Below, piece after piece: positions 44,996 to 54,131 of a DNA stretch of 64,000 nucleotides. The notes under the pieces are model-generated. The model had not been told where the DNA came from. It worked only from the letters and a program-made list of their open reading frames with translations, and did no database searches. The DNA is from MVRE01 sp015660965 (lineage in GTDB: Archaea > Halobacteriota > Methanomicrobia > Methanomicrobiales > Methanospirillaceae), in the NCBI GenBank assembly GCA_050015095.1, contig JBEKCC010000005.1:62001-126000 (forward strand), read 5' to 3'. The position numbers were made by a program, and so were the translations under genes. How positions within the stretch are numbered: the stretch's first letter is position 1; each line of letters begins with the position of its first letter.

Positions 44996-46835
44996 GGAGA
45001 TGGGACTCATTGCCGGAATTGAGATCCATCAGCAACTGGATACAAGAGAGAAATTATTCTGCCACTGCCCAACTACCCTCCGTGATACAGCAGAACATTC
45101 CGGAGAATTTTTCCGTTACCTACGAGCAACCGAGAGCGAGATGGGGGAGATCGATCGTGCCGCCCAAGAAGAGATGAAACGCGATCGGAAATTCCAGTAT
45201 TATACGTACGATACTACCTGCCTCGTTGAGAATGATGAAGAGCCGCCAGCTCTCCTCAACAGTGAAGCGCTCGATGTGTGTCTCACCATTGCGAAAATGT
45301 TTTCGATGACACCAATTCCGCAGATACATACAATGCGAAAGCTTGTCATCGATGGTTCAAACACGAGCGGGTTCCAGCGAACTGCACTTATTGCGATAAA
45401 CGGTTCTCTTCCCAATGGCGGGAAGATCGAAACAATTTGTCTGGAGGAAGAAGCGGCCCAACGTGTGAAGGATGATATCTTTTCTCTCGATCGACTTGGA
45501 ATTCCCCTCATTGAGATCACGACATCCCCTTGCATGCACACTCCAGAAGAGGTACAACAGGTTGCAGAGTATATGGGAATGGTACTGCGGTCCACGGGAA
45601 AAGTGAAACGCGGAATTGGAACCATCCGACAGGACGTTAATATCTCAATTAAAGGCGGGGCACGTGTTGAGATCAAAGGAGTTCAAGAACTTGAACTCAT
45701 TGCCGAAGTGGTTAAGAGAGAGGTTCAGCGGCAGAAAGAACTTCTGACAATTCGAGATGAACTCAACAAGCGGAAAGCAGACATAAATCTGAATGAGCAT
45801 AAAGATGTAACCGATTTATTCAAAAACACCAAATCGACAATCTTGAAAAAAGCAAAGCGGATTTATGCACAAAATCTTAAAGGCTTTGCTGGTTTAGTTG
45901 GGCGCGAAATTCAACCCGACCGTCGACTAGGAAGCGAGATATCTGATTATGCCAAGGTATGTGGAGTCGGCGGGATTTTTCATACCGATGAATTACCCGC
46001 ATATGGAATTACTGCAGAAGAAGTTGATAAGGTGCGAAAGGTCTTGAACGCAAAGGAAGTCGACTGCATAGTCCTTCTTGCCGGTTCAAGTGATAAACAA
46101 GCGACCTGTGCCTTGAATCAGGTATTCAATCGAGCGAAGAGTGCATTGAAAGGAATCCCAGAAGAGACAAGAAAGATGCTCGAAGAGGGGAGTACGGCAT
46201 ACATGCGTCCGCTCCCCGGTGCTGCTAGGATGTACCCGGAAACCGATGTCTTACCGGTATTAATTAACGATGCACGATGGAAGGGAGTTAAAGTTCCCGA
46301 ACTGTTACAGATTAAAGCCGAACGTTTTTTAAAAGAATACGGTATTGAGAGAAATTATGCAGGACAATTGGCATCTTCAGAAAAATTACCCCTTTTTGAA
46401 CGAGCGATCAAGGAGGGAATAAAACCAAAACTTGCTGCGTTTACAATCCTTTCCACATCCACAGAACTCCGCCGTGAAGGTATTGAAATTCGAAATATTA
46501 GTGACGATGCATATCTTACCGTCTGGCATTCAGTAGAAAAAGGGAAGGTAGCAAAAGAAGGGATTCCAGACCTTCTCCGCTTGGTTGCATCTGGTAGTAC
46601 AGTCGAAACGGCGATTCAAAATCTTGGACCATCGATTTCTCGAGAAGAAGTTGAATCGATTGTGAAAAAAATTATTTCAGAACGATCTGAATTCATTCAA
46701 CAGCGAGGGAAAGCAGCGCTCGGTCCGCTCATGGGCGTTGTCATGGCTGAAGTCCGTGGTTCGGTTGATGGGAAAGTTGTCAGTGAAATTCTGAAACGTG
46801 AACTCGAGAAGAGCCTCGCTGCGAAGACCCCATAA
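44985..46835 (+). CDS. gatE: Glu-tRNA(Gln) amidotransferase subunit E
   Basis: The 616-residue archaeal subunit that phosphorylates and amidates Glu-tRNA(Gln). It opens with GLIAGIEIHQQLDTREKLFC and has the GatB-like IKGGARVEIKGVQELELI. The middle insertion (about residues 280-420) is the AspRS-related GAD domain typical of GatE. The C-terminal tail domain GKAALGPLMGVVMAEVRG contacts tRNA. GGAGGAG lies 6 nt before the ATG, which overlaps the gatD end by 11 nt. The substrate tRNA-Gln gene is at 55006-55078. Confidence 0.96.
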   Translation: MDYREMGLIAGIEIHQQLDTREKLFCHCPTTLRDTAEHSGEFFRYLRATESEMGEIDRAAQEEMKRDRKFQYYTYDTTCLVENDEEPPALLNSEALDVCLTIAKMFSMTPIPQIHTMRKLVIDGSNTSGFQRTALIAINGSLPNGGKIETICLEEEAAQRVKDDIFSLDRLGIPLIEITTSPCMHTPEEVQQVAEYMGMVLRSTGKVKRGIGTIRQDVNISIKGGARVEIKGVQELELIAEVVKREVQRQKELLTIRDELNKRKADINLNEHKDVTDLFKNTKSTILKKAKRIYAQNLKGFAGLVGREIQPDRRLGSEISDYAKVCGVGGIFHTDELPAYGITAEEVDKVRKVLNAKEVDCIVLLAGSSDKQATCALNQVFNRAKSALKGIPEETRKMLEEGSTAYMRPLPGAARMYPETDVLPVLINDARWKGVKVPELLQIKAERFLKEYGIERNYAGQLASSEKLPLFERAIKEGIKPKLAAFTILSTSTELRREGIEIRNISDDAYLTVWHSVEKGKVAKEGIPDLLRLVASGSTVETAIQNLGPSISREEVESIVKKIISERSEFIQQRGKAALGPLMGVVMAEVRGSVDGKVVSEILKRELEKSLAAKTP

Positions 46836-46908
46836 TTTTTCTCTCTCTCATCGCGATAGGCGCGAACATTTATGAGTAGCGGGGCAGAATTAGATAAGGA
46901 GTTTAATT

Positions 46909-47235
46909 ATGGGCAAGACTGGAACAACCATTTGGGCACAAGTCAAAGGTGCAAAAGGACAGATTCGCTTAGTTCCCAAAAAAGAGGGTGAGCTGAAAAC
47001 CCCGGGACCAAACCAGCGGTTCAAAGCTGGTGCGAACATAAAAAGTACAGACCAGACACAAGATGAGTATCGTGGTGGACGTGGTGGACGTGGTGGACGG
47101 AGAGGAGGGGGGCGAGGTGGCAGTCGCCGCGGTGACAGTGGCTCTCCAGAACGAACGGGAAACCCGCTCATCAGACGCCGAATGCGCCGTGCAAAAGTCT
47201 CTGCCATGGGAACCAAACAGAAATCAGCCCGGTAA
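46909..47235 (+). CDS. DUF5350-like small basic protein with an RGG box
   Basis: A 108-residue, very basic protein. The N-terminal part MGKTGTTIWAQVKGAKGQIR and the C-terminal AKVSAMGTKQKSAR match the small methanogen DUF5350 group as I recall it. Between them, residues 55-73 form an RGG-rich stretch (YRGGRGGRGGRRGGGRGG), the type that binds RNA in eukaryotes. AAGGAG lies 7 nt upstream of the ATG, and a TATA-like CATTTATGAG sits about 40 nt before. It probably binds nucleic acid. No function is established. Confidence 0.72.
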   Translation: MGKTGTTIWAQVKGAKGQIRLVPKKEGELKTPGPNQRFKAGANIKSTDQTQDEYRGGRGGRGGRRGGGRGGSRRGDSGSPERTGNPLIRRRMRRAKVSAMGTKQKSAR

Positions 47236-47374
47236 ATTTGTTGTAACAACCCCAATAAAAATAATGTAAATTTATGGAAAGGGTTGTTGCACAGTCAAAC
47301 CATTTTTCTAACAAATAATTTCAGACTGTTGAGTGACGATAACCAAGAGTAAATATCTTTTAATGTGAGTGTCT

Positions 47375-47740
47375 ATGGTGAGTATGGATCTCTCGACCGC
47401 AGTGAAAAGTTATCAATTTGGAGAACGGGCAAAGTCCGAGTTGATTATAATATCCCAGCTTGCAAGCGCACTTTCGGGATTTCCTGAACAGGAACGTGCT
47501 GGAGCACGCCGAATGTTGTTAATGGTTATGGAATCAGTGCGCAGCGAAATTCAGTTTGCCCAAAACAGTACGAGCCAGCAAGATTTTACACGAGCAATCA
47601 ACGCACTTAACGAAGCAATTTCCCTTGTTGAAAGTAACCAACATGAACAGGCATCCCAGAGTCTTGCGACTGCGATAAGTGCGTCGACTACAGCGGCGCA
47701 ACAGGCATGGCAGGTACTGACCGAACATGGACTCATCTGA
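47375..47740 (+). CDS. small helical protein of unknown function
   Basis: A protein of about 121 residues that I do not recognise. It is almost wholly helical, rich in Ala, Gln and Ser (ALNEAISLVESNQHEQASQS, AISASTTAAQQAWQ), with heptad-like spacing suggesting a bundle. It has no signal peptide or motif. Starts GTG 47369, ATG 47375 and ATG 47384 are possible, and 47375 has a GTGAG 5 nt upstream. Its end overlaps the nitroreductase start by 14 nt, so it heads a coupled run of genes to 51902. Confidence 0.6.
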   Translation: MVSMDLSTAVKSYQFGERAKSELIIISQLASALSGFPEQERAGARRMLLMVMESVRSEIQFAQNSTSQQDFTRAINALNEAISLVESNQHEQASQSLATAISASTTAAQQAWQVLTEHGLI

Positions 47741-48254
47741 GTTTTTAGGATTTCTTACAAGCAGGTCATCAGTTCGACAATACGGGCACGATTCGATCAG
47801 CAATGACGATGTCACATTTATTCTTGACTGTGCAAGCACTGCACCAAGTGCAGGAAATCTGGAAGCCTGGGATGTTGTCATTGTTACCGATGAGGATACA
47901 CGTCTCGGATTGAAAGATGCAGCATTTGGGCAGGATCATATTGGACAAGCAGCGATGATCTTGGTGGTCTGTGCAAACTACATTCGATCGATGTCCAAAT
48001 ACGGGGAACGCGGTATCCTCTATGCCATAGAGGACGCTACTATCGCATGCACATATATGATGTTAGCAGCACACGCACGGCAACTCAATTCCTGCTGGAC
48101 AGGTGCATTCGATGAGGAGGAGGTTCGTTCACTCCTCCAATTACCTCAACATATACGACCCATTTCTCTGCTCGCTGTGGGGAAAGGGTATCCACCCGCG
48201 AGTCTTACGGAACGAATGGCGATCGCTGACCATCTACATCATGAACAGTGGTAA
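47727..48254 (+). CDS. nitroreductase-family flavoprotein
   Basis: A 175-residue FMN-dependent oxidoreductase. SRSSVRQYGHDSISNDDV at the N-terminus and ASTAPSAGNLEAWDVVIV are the FMN-phosphate-binding family motifs. GKGYPPASLTER is near the C-terminus. Such proteins reduce nitro compounds, flavins or quinones. The substrate is unknown. The start overlaps the preceding gene by 14 nt. Confidence 0.85.
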   Translation: MDSSEFLGFLTSRSSVRQYGHDSISNDDVTFILDCASTAPSAGNLEAWDVVIVTDEDTRLGLKDAAFGQDHIGQAAMILVVCANYIRSMSKYGERGILYAIEDATIACTYMMLAAHARQLNSCWTGAFDEEEVRSLLQLPQHIRPISLLAVGKGYPPASLTERMAIADHLHHEQW

Positions 48255-48269
48255 GAGAGAGGAGGAACA

Positions 48270-48608
48270 ATGCCCGATTATTTGGTAACGATGGAGTCAG
48301 CATGGGTTATCCGTGACGTGAAATCGCTTGATGATGCCATAGGAATCGCTATCAGTGAAGCAGGAAAACGTCTTAACCCCGCAGCAAAGTTCGTTGAAGT
48401 TGAAGCCGGGCTCCTTTCATGCCCATTCTGCGATCAAGACCTTTCAAGCGCAATTGTTGTGGCAGACACTGCATTAGTCGGTCTTTCACTTGAGATGAAA
48501 GTCTTCCGGGCAGAGTCTTCAGAACATGCAAGTCGTATCGCAAAATCTGTTATCGGGAAAGCGCTTCGCGATGTTCCGCTCAAAATTCTGGATGTGCAGG
48601 AACTATGA
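48270..48608 (+). CDS. DUF555 / UPF0212 family protein
   Basis: A 112-residue archaeal protein. MPDYLVTMESAWVIRDVKSL, ISEAGKRLNP and VVADTALVGLSLEMKVF are highly characteristic. A single CPFC pair is visible near residue 50, and it may be half of a metal site shared by a dimer. No function is known. AGGAGG lies before the start. It overlaps the kinase gene by 4 nt. Confidence 0.85.
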   Translation: MPDYLVTMESAWVIRDVKSLDDAIGIAISEAGKRLNPAAKFVEVEAGLLSCPFCDQDLSSAIVVADTALVGLSLEMKVFRAESSEHASRIAKSVIGKALRDVPLKILDVQEL

Positions 48609-49504
48609 TTCATATCGTTGGACACACTGCAGTTGATCATATCTCCCATGTGCACCATTTACCCGATCGGAACGCGTCAACGCACATTACAGACCGACAG
48701 ATCTTTTTCGGTGGCGGGGCGGCAAACATTGCTGCAGGAATTGCTTCGTTAGGGGAGGAATGTACCCTCGTCTCGTGCGTAGGTAATGACTTTGCTGGAA
48801 CTGAGTACGATCAATGGATGAAGCGTCTTGGTGTTCGGCAAGAATTCTTTGTTATCAATGATACCCATACACCGACTGCGTTCATGTTCACCGATAATTA
48901 CGGTGATCAAATGACGTTTTTTGAATGGGGGGCATCAAAAGCATTTGCGACTGCGACTGTGCCATCTTTACCATTCGTTCATATGGCAACCGCAGACCCT
49001 GAATTCAACTGCCGGGTTGCCGAGAAAAGCGGGTTTGCGTCATTCGATCCCGGGCAGGACGTATTCTGGTATACAAAAGACCAGCTCGAATCACTCATTT
49101 CGAATACTGACATCTTGTTCGCCAATCACCACGAGGTTCTAGCGATGTGTAAGACCCTCGCTATCAGTAAAGAGAATTTGATAAAGCAAGTGGGCATGGC
49201 GGTATTTACAATGAGCGGTGAGGGGAGTGAATTGTATGAAGATCATAAACACCATGTCATTCCTGCTGTTCCTGTCTCATTAGTCGATCCAACGGGTGCA
49301 GGTGACGCATATCGTGCCGGTTTTCTTTCGGCGTACGTTCGAGGATATGTTCCCCTTGTCTGTTGTAAAATTGGAACGGTAACCGCATCGTTCGTTGTTG
49401 AGCATGCCGGATGCCAAACACACCTCCCTGATTGGGACCGCATGAAGGAAAGGTACCGTCACACGTTTGGTGAACTTCCTGAACCGGCGGAACGGAGATT
49501 CTGA
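48605..49504 (+). CDS. PfkB-family nucleoside/sugar kinase
   Basis: A 299-residue ribokinase-fold kinase. The N-terminal GGGAANIAAGIASLG and the C-terminal catalytic loop DPTGAGDAYRAGFLSAY are intact, with the Asp base in the latter. Archaeal relatives act on adenosine and other nucleosides. The exact substrate is inferred only. ATGA overlap with DUF555 and TGATG with the following gene make it part of the coupled run. Confidence 0.87.
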   Translation: MIHIVGHTAVDHISHVHHLPDRNASTHITDRQIFFGGGAANIAAGIASLGEECTLVSCVGNDFAGTEYDQWMKRLGVRQEFFVINDTHTPTAFMFTDNYGDQMTFFEWGASKAFATATVPSLPFVHMATADPEFNCRVAEKSGFASFDPGQDVFWYTKDQLESLISNTDILFANHHEVLAMCKTLAISKENLIKQVGMAVFTMSGEGSELYEDHKHHVIPAVPVSLVDPTGAGDAYRAGFLSAYVRGYVPLVCCKIGTVTASFVVEHAGCQTHLPDWDRMKERYRHTFGELPEPAERRF

Positions 49505-50160
49505 TGAGTTGGGCGGTGCTCACATCTGGTGGCAAGGATTCAATTCTAGCCTGCCAGAGAGCAATTGACGACGGGAAAGATGTCAAGTATCTTGTGACCG
49601 TTCGACCGAAAAATAAAGAGTCCTACATGTTCCATTCAGCAAACCTCGATGCAGTACCTGTGATTGCAAACGTTTCTGGTATGAAATATCGTGAAATCAC
49701 AACTCATGGGCGGAAAGAGGAGGAACTTGTTGATCTTGAACAGGGATTGGCTCGGTTACCTATCGATGGAATTGTTGTTGGTGCTGTCGCATCAGCGTAT
49801 CAAAAGGATCGCGTTCAAACAATTGCAGACAAGTTATCAATTCAAGTGTTCGCACCTCTCTGGCACATCGATCCCGAGAACCTCTTATTAGAAGTGGCGG
49901 AGCGACTGGCAGCGATCATCGTTGTCACAGCTGCCGATGGTTTAGACAAGAGTTTTCTTGGCGCCCGAATTGATCGAGCGTTTATCGATCGGATTAAGAA
50001 GATTTCAACGAAGAATCGAATTAACCTAGCAGGAGAAGGCGGTGAATATGAGAGTCTAACACTCAACGCACCATTCTATTCACGCCGGATTACCTATACA
50101 AGCACCGAAGTCCTCATAACAGGAGATCGGAGCGAGCTTATCTTAGGAGGGTTTTCCTGA
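49504..50160 (+). CDS. diphthine-ammonia ligase-like ATP pyrophosphatase
   Basis: A 218-residue PP-loop ATPase. SGGKDS at residues 8-13 binds ATP, and GEGGEYESLTLNAPF is the signature of the Dph6 family, which amidates diphthine to diphthamide on elongation factor 2. Only the PP-loop domain is present, the normal archaeal size. It overlaps both neighbours by 1-4 nt. Confidence 0.85.
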   Translation: MSWAVLTSGGKDSILACQRAIDDGKDVKYLVTVRPKNKESYMFHSANLDAVPVIANVSGMKYREITTHGRKEEELVDLEQGLARLPIDGIVVGAVASAYQKDRVQTIADKLSIQVFAPLWHIDPENLLLEVAERLAAIIVVTAADGLDKSFLGARIDRAFIDRIKKISTKNRINLAGEGGEYESLTLNAPFYSRRITYTSTEVLITGDRSELILGGFS

Positions 50161-51902
50161 TGGCACAGGGCAGTGATGTCAAACTGGGTCAGCTGAGCCG
50201 TTTTCTCTTCACAGCACCATCGTGGAAACGTTCTCTTGCAATCATTGTTCTTCTCGGATTACTCATTGATGGAGCCAGTGCACGAGCATGGGTACATCTT
50301 CCTTTTCCTTTTTCAGGAACGATTGTGTTTACATTACCGGCGCTCGCCGGTTTTATTCTCACAAAACCGTTGATTGAACATTTCGGTAAAGCGATGACCT
50401 GGAACCGTTCGGCGTTGCTCGCGCTAAGCTGCACGGTCTTTGCCGTGATTATTACCCTTTCTTCACTGATATCAACATATTCGCTGATCCCGATCTTTTA
50501 CGCAATTGCCCTTGGTTTTGTCTTTGGTATCCGGCTATTCGTCCTCGTTGCAATTGCGGATTACCGGGTTTCGCGAATGCTCGTGCCAGCATTCATTCAA
50601 AGTGGTGCCGGTATTCTTGCTGGATACCTGCTCTTTCCGATCTCGTTTGTTATTTTTACAATCGTTCTCCATCTTGTATTCCTCCTTGCATTCGTCCTCC
50701 TCATCTGGTTGATAGAACGTCCGCTCTATCGTGCATTCCGGATCCACGGACTTGCGTTTATCAATGCATTCATCGCTCATACGACTGATGGATCAAGAGG
50801 AATGGAAGATTTCTTCCGAGAAATCGGAGAAGAAATTTTTGTTGCTCAGGTGTCTCTATTCTTCCAACGGGACCGAGGAAAATCAGCGATATTTACGATT
50901 CCTAATCTTCACCCGGGTCCTATGGGAGAAATAGGCGGGGGTAATCTACCAAAAATTATCCATGATAATTTTGAGGAAGAGACCCTTGTACCACACGGAG
51001 CAGCAACGCATGACTTCAACCTTGTATCTGAATCTGAGATTTACAAAGTGATCGATGCCGTTCGAGAATCAAAACGAAATCTTACTTACAAAGGTATGGC
51101 AGGCAAATCCGGCAGAGTAACGTTTGGAACCGTGCAGTTGCTCTGCCAACGATTTGGCGATACTCTTCTTCTCGTCAGTACACGGTCTCCCAAAAAAACC
51201 GATGATCTCGATTACGGTATTGGCTTGGCAATTATGACGGAAGGTCACCGGTTCTTCTCGCAGGTTGCGTTTGTCGATGCTCATAACTGTATGACCGACC
51301 TTTCATCTCCGGTAAGTCTCGGTACCCAAATTGCAACAGAATACCTTCAGGCCGCTAGTAAAGCGATGGAACTCAATCGAGATTCTGATCTCTATTCCTT
51401 CAATATCGGTATCGCCCATCATACACTTCCCTACACACGGGAACAAGGATTTGGCGACCTTGGTATTCAAGTACTTGTCGTCAAAGTAGAAGATCAAAAA
51501 ACAGCATACGTTCTTATCGATGGTAACAATATGGTAGTTGGAGTAAGGGAAACCTTGCTCTCCCAGATCTTAACGTTAGTCGATCATGCCGAGATAATGA
51601 CAACGGATTCCCATGTCGTGAACACAATATCAGGGAAAAACCCGATTGGACTTTCCGTATCCATCCAAGAATTTGCGCCGGCTGTCTTAGAGACAGTAAA
51701 AGCGGCAATTGCAGATTTGTCACCTGCTTCTGTGGCCGGAAGCACGGCGCAGTGCAAGCATGTCGTTATTTTTGGGTCTAACCGTATTTCTCAGCTTGCC
51801 AGCACTGTCAATACGATGCTCATGTACGTTGCACCGCTCTCCCTTGCGATGCTGCTCCTGGCGTTTTTACTCTCGTTAATAGCGTATATTGTCATCGGGT
51901 GA
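50160..51902 (+). CDS. DUF2070 family membrane protein
   Basis: A 580-residue archaeal protein. The first 200 residues contain about six hydrophobic helices and a last pair lies at 550-580. Between them is a large soluble domain with the conserved FTIPNLHPGPMGEIGGGNLP motif, rich in potential metal ligands (HPGP, then HGAATHDFN). The motif suggests a hydrolase, but no activity is known. It ends the coupled run that began at 47375. Confidence 0.87.
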   Translation: MAQGSDVKLGQLSRFLFTAPSWKRSLAIIVLLGLLIDGASARAWVHLPFPFSGTIVFTLPALAGFILTKPLIEHFGKAMTWNRSALLALSCTVFAVIITLSSLISTYSLIPIFYAIALGFVFGIRLFVLVAIADYRVSRMLVPAFIQSGAGILAGYLLFPISFVIFTIVLHLVFLLAFVLLIWLIERPLYRAFRIHGLAFINAFIAHTTDGSRGMEDFFREIGEEIFVAQVSLFFQRDRGKSAIFTIPNLHPGPMGEIGGGNLPKIIHDNFEEETLVPHGAATHDFNLVSESEIYKVIDAVRESKRNLTYKGMAGKSGRVTFGTVQLLCQRFGDTLLLVSTRSPKKTDDLDYGIGLAIMTEGHRFFSQVAFVDAHNCMTDLSSPVSLGTQIATEYLQAASKAMELNRDSDLYSFNIGIAHHTLPYTREQGFGDLGIQVLVVKVEDQKTAYVLIDGNNMVVGVRETLLSQILTLVDHAEIMTTDSHVVNTISGKNPIGLSVSIQEFAPAVLETVKAAIADLSPASVAGSTAQCKHVVIFGSNRISQLASTVNTMLMYVAPLSLAMLLLAFLLSLIAYIVIG

Positions 51903-52091
51903 ATCGACTTTTTTTACTGTAGTTACCGGATGGTCTTTTTTGAAATTTAGCGTCGAAAACGAACCGATTTCCACAAAACATATATCTGCAGGGCTATTAG
52001 ACTTCTTTAACAACATACAAGGAGGGGTTTTGCCAAAAGAGTCCTGACAATGATGTGTTTGTAGAGTAGAAGAATGTCCATCAAGTGAAAG

Positions 52092-52877
52092 GTGATCGAA
52101 TTTAATTCTGTTACCATCTATACACAACGCTGGATCGGCATTGACCTCAACACGACGGGTCATATTGCCGTAGCCGCTGACCTGTTCAGCGGTAAGGTGA
52201 TGAAACTCGGAACAAATGCTTATTATGCTCACAGTCATTGTTCAAAAAATTGTACAAAACTCTATAAATCTGGTAAACTCTGGAAATTGAAAAAAATCAA
52301 AAGTAAAGACCGCACTGTTTTCAAAAACGCAATCCATAAGATCAGTAAACAAATTGTTACATTCGCAGAATCTCTTGGTTCTGGAATAAAATTTGAAAAA
52401 CTCTTCAACAGTCGCTATTACATGCAGGAGGTATCAAAAAATTACAATGAATTCTCATTTGACAACGGGTCGTTCTTCCTTCTCCAGAAAATGGTCGAGA
52501 AGAAAGCCAGTCGTCTGGGAATACCGGTAATCTATGTCAACCCCGCATACACCTCAAAGCGGTGCAGCAGGTGTGGTGGGTTTGGGAGGAGATACCGGAA
52601 GCGGTTTGAATGCCCGCACTGCGGATACGTTGTCCATGCTGATGTGAATGCAGCGTTCAATATTGCATCGACTTCATTCCGATCAGAATCGTATGATACA
52701 GAATTGGATATTGAGAGGAGATGTGTAAAAGAGATTAGAAAACAGACGAGAGGACTGACAAAAATACAAGTACGGGATTTTCCCCCGTTTCCACCAACGA
52801 GCTCAGTTAACAACCCGGGGAATCTTCTCTATGTATTGGAGTGCCAGCGTGTGCCGGTGGACTGCACTCCAACCTGA
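52092..52877 (+). mobile_element. tnpB: 5'-truncated TnpB (IS605-type OrfB) remnant
   Basis: A 261-residue fragment of the RNA-guided nuclease TnpB. The RuvC triad survives: D in IGIDLNTTGH, E in GIKFEKL and D in HADVNAAFNI. The zinc knuckle CSRCGG ... CPHCGY is also intact. The N-terminal DNA/RNA-recognition part (roughly 120-150 residues) is missing, and only 189 bp separate this frame from DUF2070, so it was deleted. The frame opens with GTG at 52092. No tnpA is nearby. Most likely a dead element. Confidence 0.82.
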
Positions 52878-52945
52878 TTTTACTCTTTATTTTAACCTGA
52901 ATATGTTTCGATTAATTTATCACATAAAATAAATCAGATACGCAT

Positions 52946-53584
52946 ATGAAAAAATTATTTTTATTAATTCTAACAATTGCATGTATTTTAATCGCTGGCT
53001 GTACATCAACAACCCCGACACCTGGCATGTCCACCCAAAATACCGCAAAACCCACTCCACAAATAACCCTTCCGAATACACCAACCACTCCTCAGACCAC
53101 AACTCTGATACAGGAAAAGACGGATACATCTGCTCCCGCCAAGATGAGCCTGACTTCAAATAGTTTCTCGGATCAGGGATCAATTCCCTCCCGTTACACA
53201 TGCGATGGGCAGGATATGTCTCCTCAATTATCGTGGAATAATATACCACCCAACACGCATAGTCTAATGCTCATTGTCGAGGATCGTGATACGGGCGTAT
53301 TTACTCACTGGCGGATATTTAATATACCTCCAACTGTCAGTGAATTTCCTGAAGATGTCCAAAAAAGTCAAACCCTGCCAGGCGGGATTGTTCAGGGATC
53401 GAACAATTTTGGCGTGATCGGATACCGTGGCCCCTGCCCGCCGGGAGACAAGGCACACCACTATTTCTTCACCCTTTATGCCCTTGATTTAGGGCCAACC
53501 CTCTCTTGGGATACGACAAAAAAAGATATTGCGTCGCATGTGATCGGAACAGCGGAAATTATGGGAACCTATGCACGGGGATGA
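52946..53584 (+). CDS. PEBP-family (YbhB/YbcL-like) lipoprotein
   Basis: A 212-residue lipoprotein. The signal peptide MKKLFLLILTIACILIAGC ends in a lipobox. A Thr/Pro-rich spacer (residues 20-65) leads to a phosphatidylethanolamine-binding-protein domain with SNSFSDQGSIPSRYTCDG, SPQLSWNNIP, THWRIFNIP and GYRGPCPP. The fold binds anionic small molecules, and the biological role is unknown. It faces the extracellular side. Confidence 0.9.
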   Translation: MKKLFLLILTIACILIAGCTSTTPTPGMSTQNTAKPTPQITLPNTPTTPQTTTLIQEKTDTSAPAKMSLTSNSFSDQGSIPSRYTCDGQDMSPQLSWNNIPPNTHSLMLIVEDRDTGVFTHWRIFNIPPTVSEFPEDVQKSQTLPGGIVQGSNNFGVIGYRGPCPPGDKAHHYFFTLYALDLGPTLSWDTTKKDIASHVIGTAEIMGTYARG

Positions 53585-53671
53585 TGCACGCAAGTCAAAT
53601 GGTCGTGACAGCAACAGAGCATGGTTTTGGGATCTACTTATGTTATTACTGTTAATGGACGATTGTTGGAT

Positions 53672-54106
53672 ATGACACGAGCTGATGAGGCAGTTGCTCT
53701 TTTTCAACAAGGGTATTCCTGTTCACAGGCAGTTCTCGCGGTCTTTGCAAAGGACTTTGGACTTGACAGAAATATAGCGTTTAGGATCTCGCAAGGGTTT
53801 GGTGCCGGAATCGCGTATAATGATGATGTTTGTGGTGCAGTATCCGGTGCAATCATGGTGATCGGGCTCAGGTATGGAAGGACAAAGGTGGACGATATTG
53901 CATCAAAAGAAAAAACCTACGCTGTTGTTTCTGAGTTCCTTCGAGAATTTAAAAAACGGAATAATTCGGTGACCTGCACAGGACTTCTCGGGTACAACCT
54001 GTCTGACCCAAGTCAGTTTGCTGAAGTGAAAAAGAAAAATGTCGTGAGGTCTCGGTGCCCGATATTTGTGAGGGAGGCCGTTGAGTTAGTGGTAAAACTT
54101 GTATAA
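53672..54106 (+). CDS. C_GCAxxG_C_C family redox-type protein
   Basis: A 144-residue protein of the putative redox-active C_GCAxxG_C_C group. FQQGYSCSQAVLAVFAKD and VCGAVSGAIMVIGL are the diagnostic blocks, and further cysteines lie at VTCTGLLG and SRCPIFVREA. It may bind a metal or disulfide. The start ATG 53672 gives MTRADEAVALF, the usual N-terminus. An open frame to 53621 is not supported. Confidence 0.82.
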   Translation: MTRADEAVALFQQGYSCSQAVLAVFAKDFGLDRNIAFRISQGFGAGIAYNDDVCGAVSGAIMVIGLRYGRTKVDDIASKEKTYAVVSEFLREFKKRNNSVTCTGLLGYNLSDPSQFAEVKKKNVVRSRCPIFVREAVELVVKLV

Positions 54107-54131
54107 TACACAGATCCTTATCCGTGAAAAA

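Noticed and set aside
51876..52238. 120-residue minus-strand frame between DUF2070 and TnpB
   Set aside because: It overlaps the ends of both genes, its composition is low-complexity and hydrophilic without motif, and it has no ribosome binding site.
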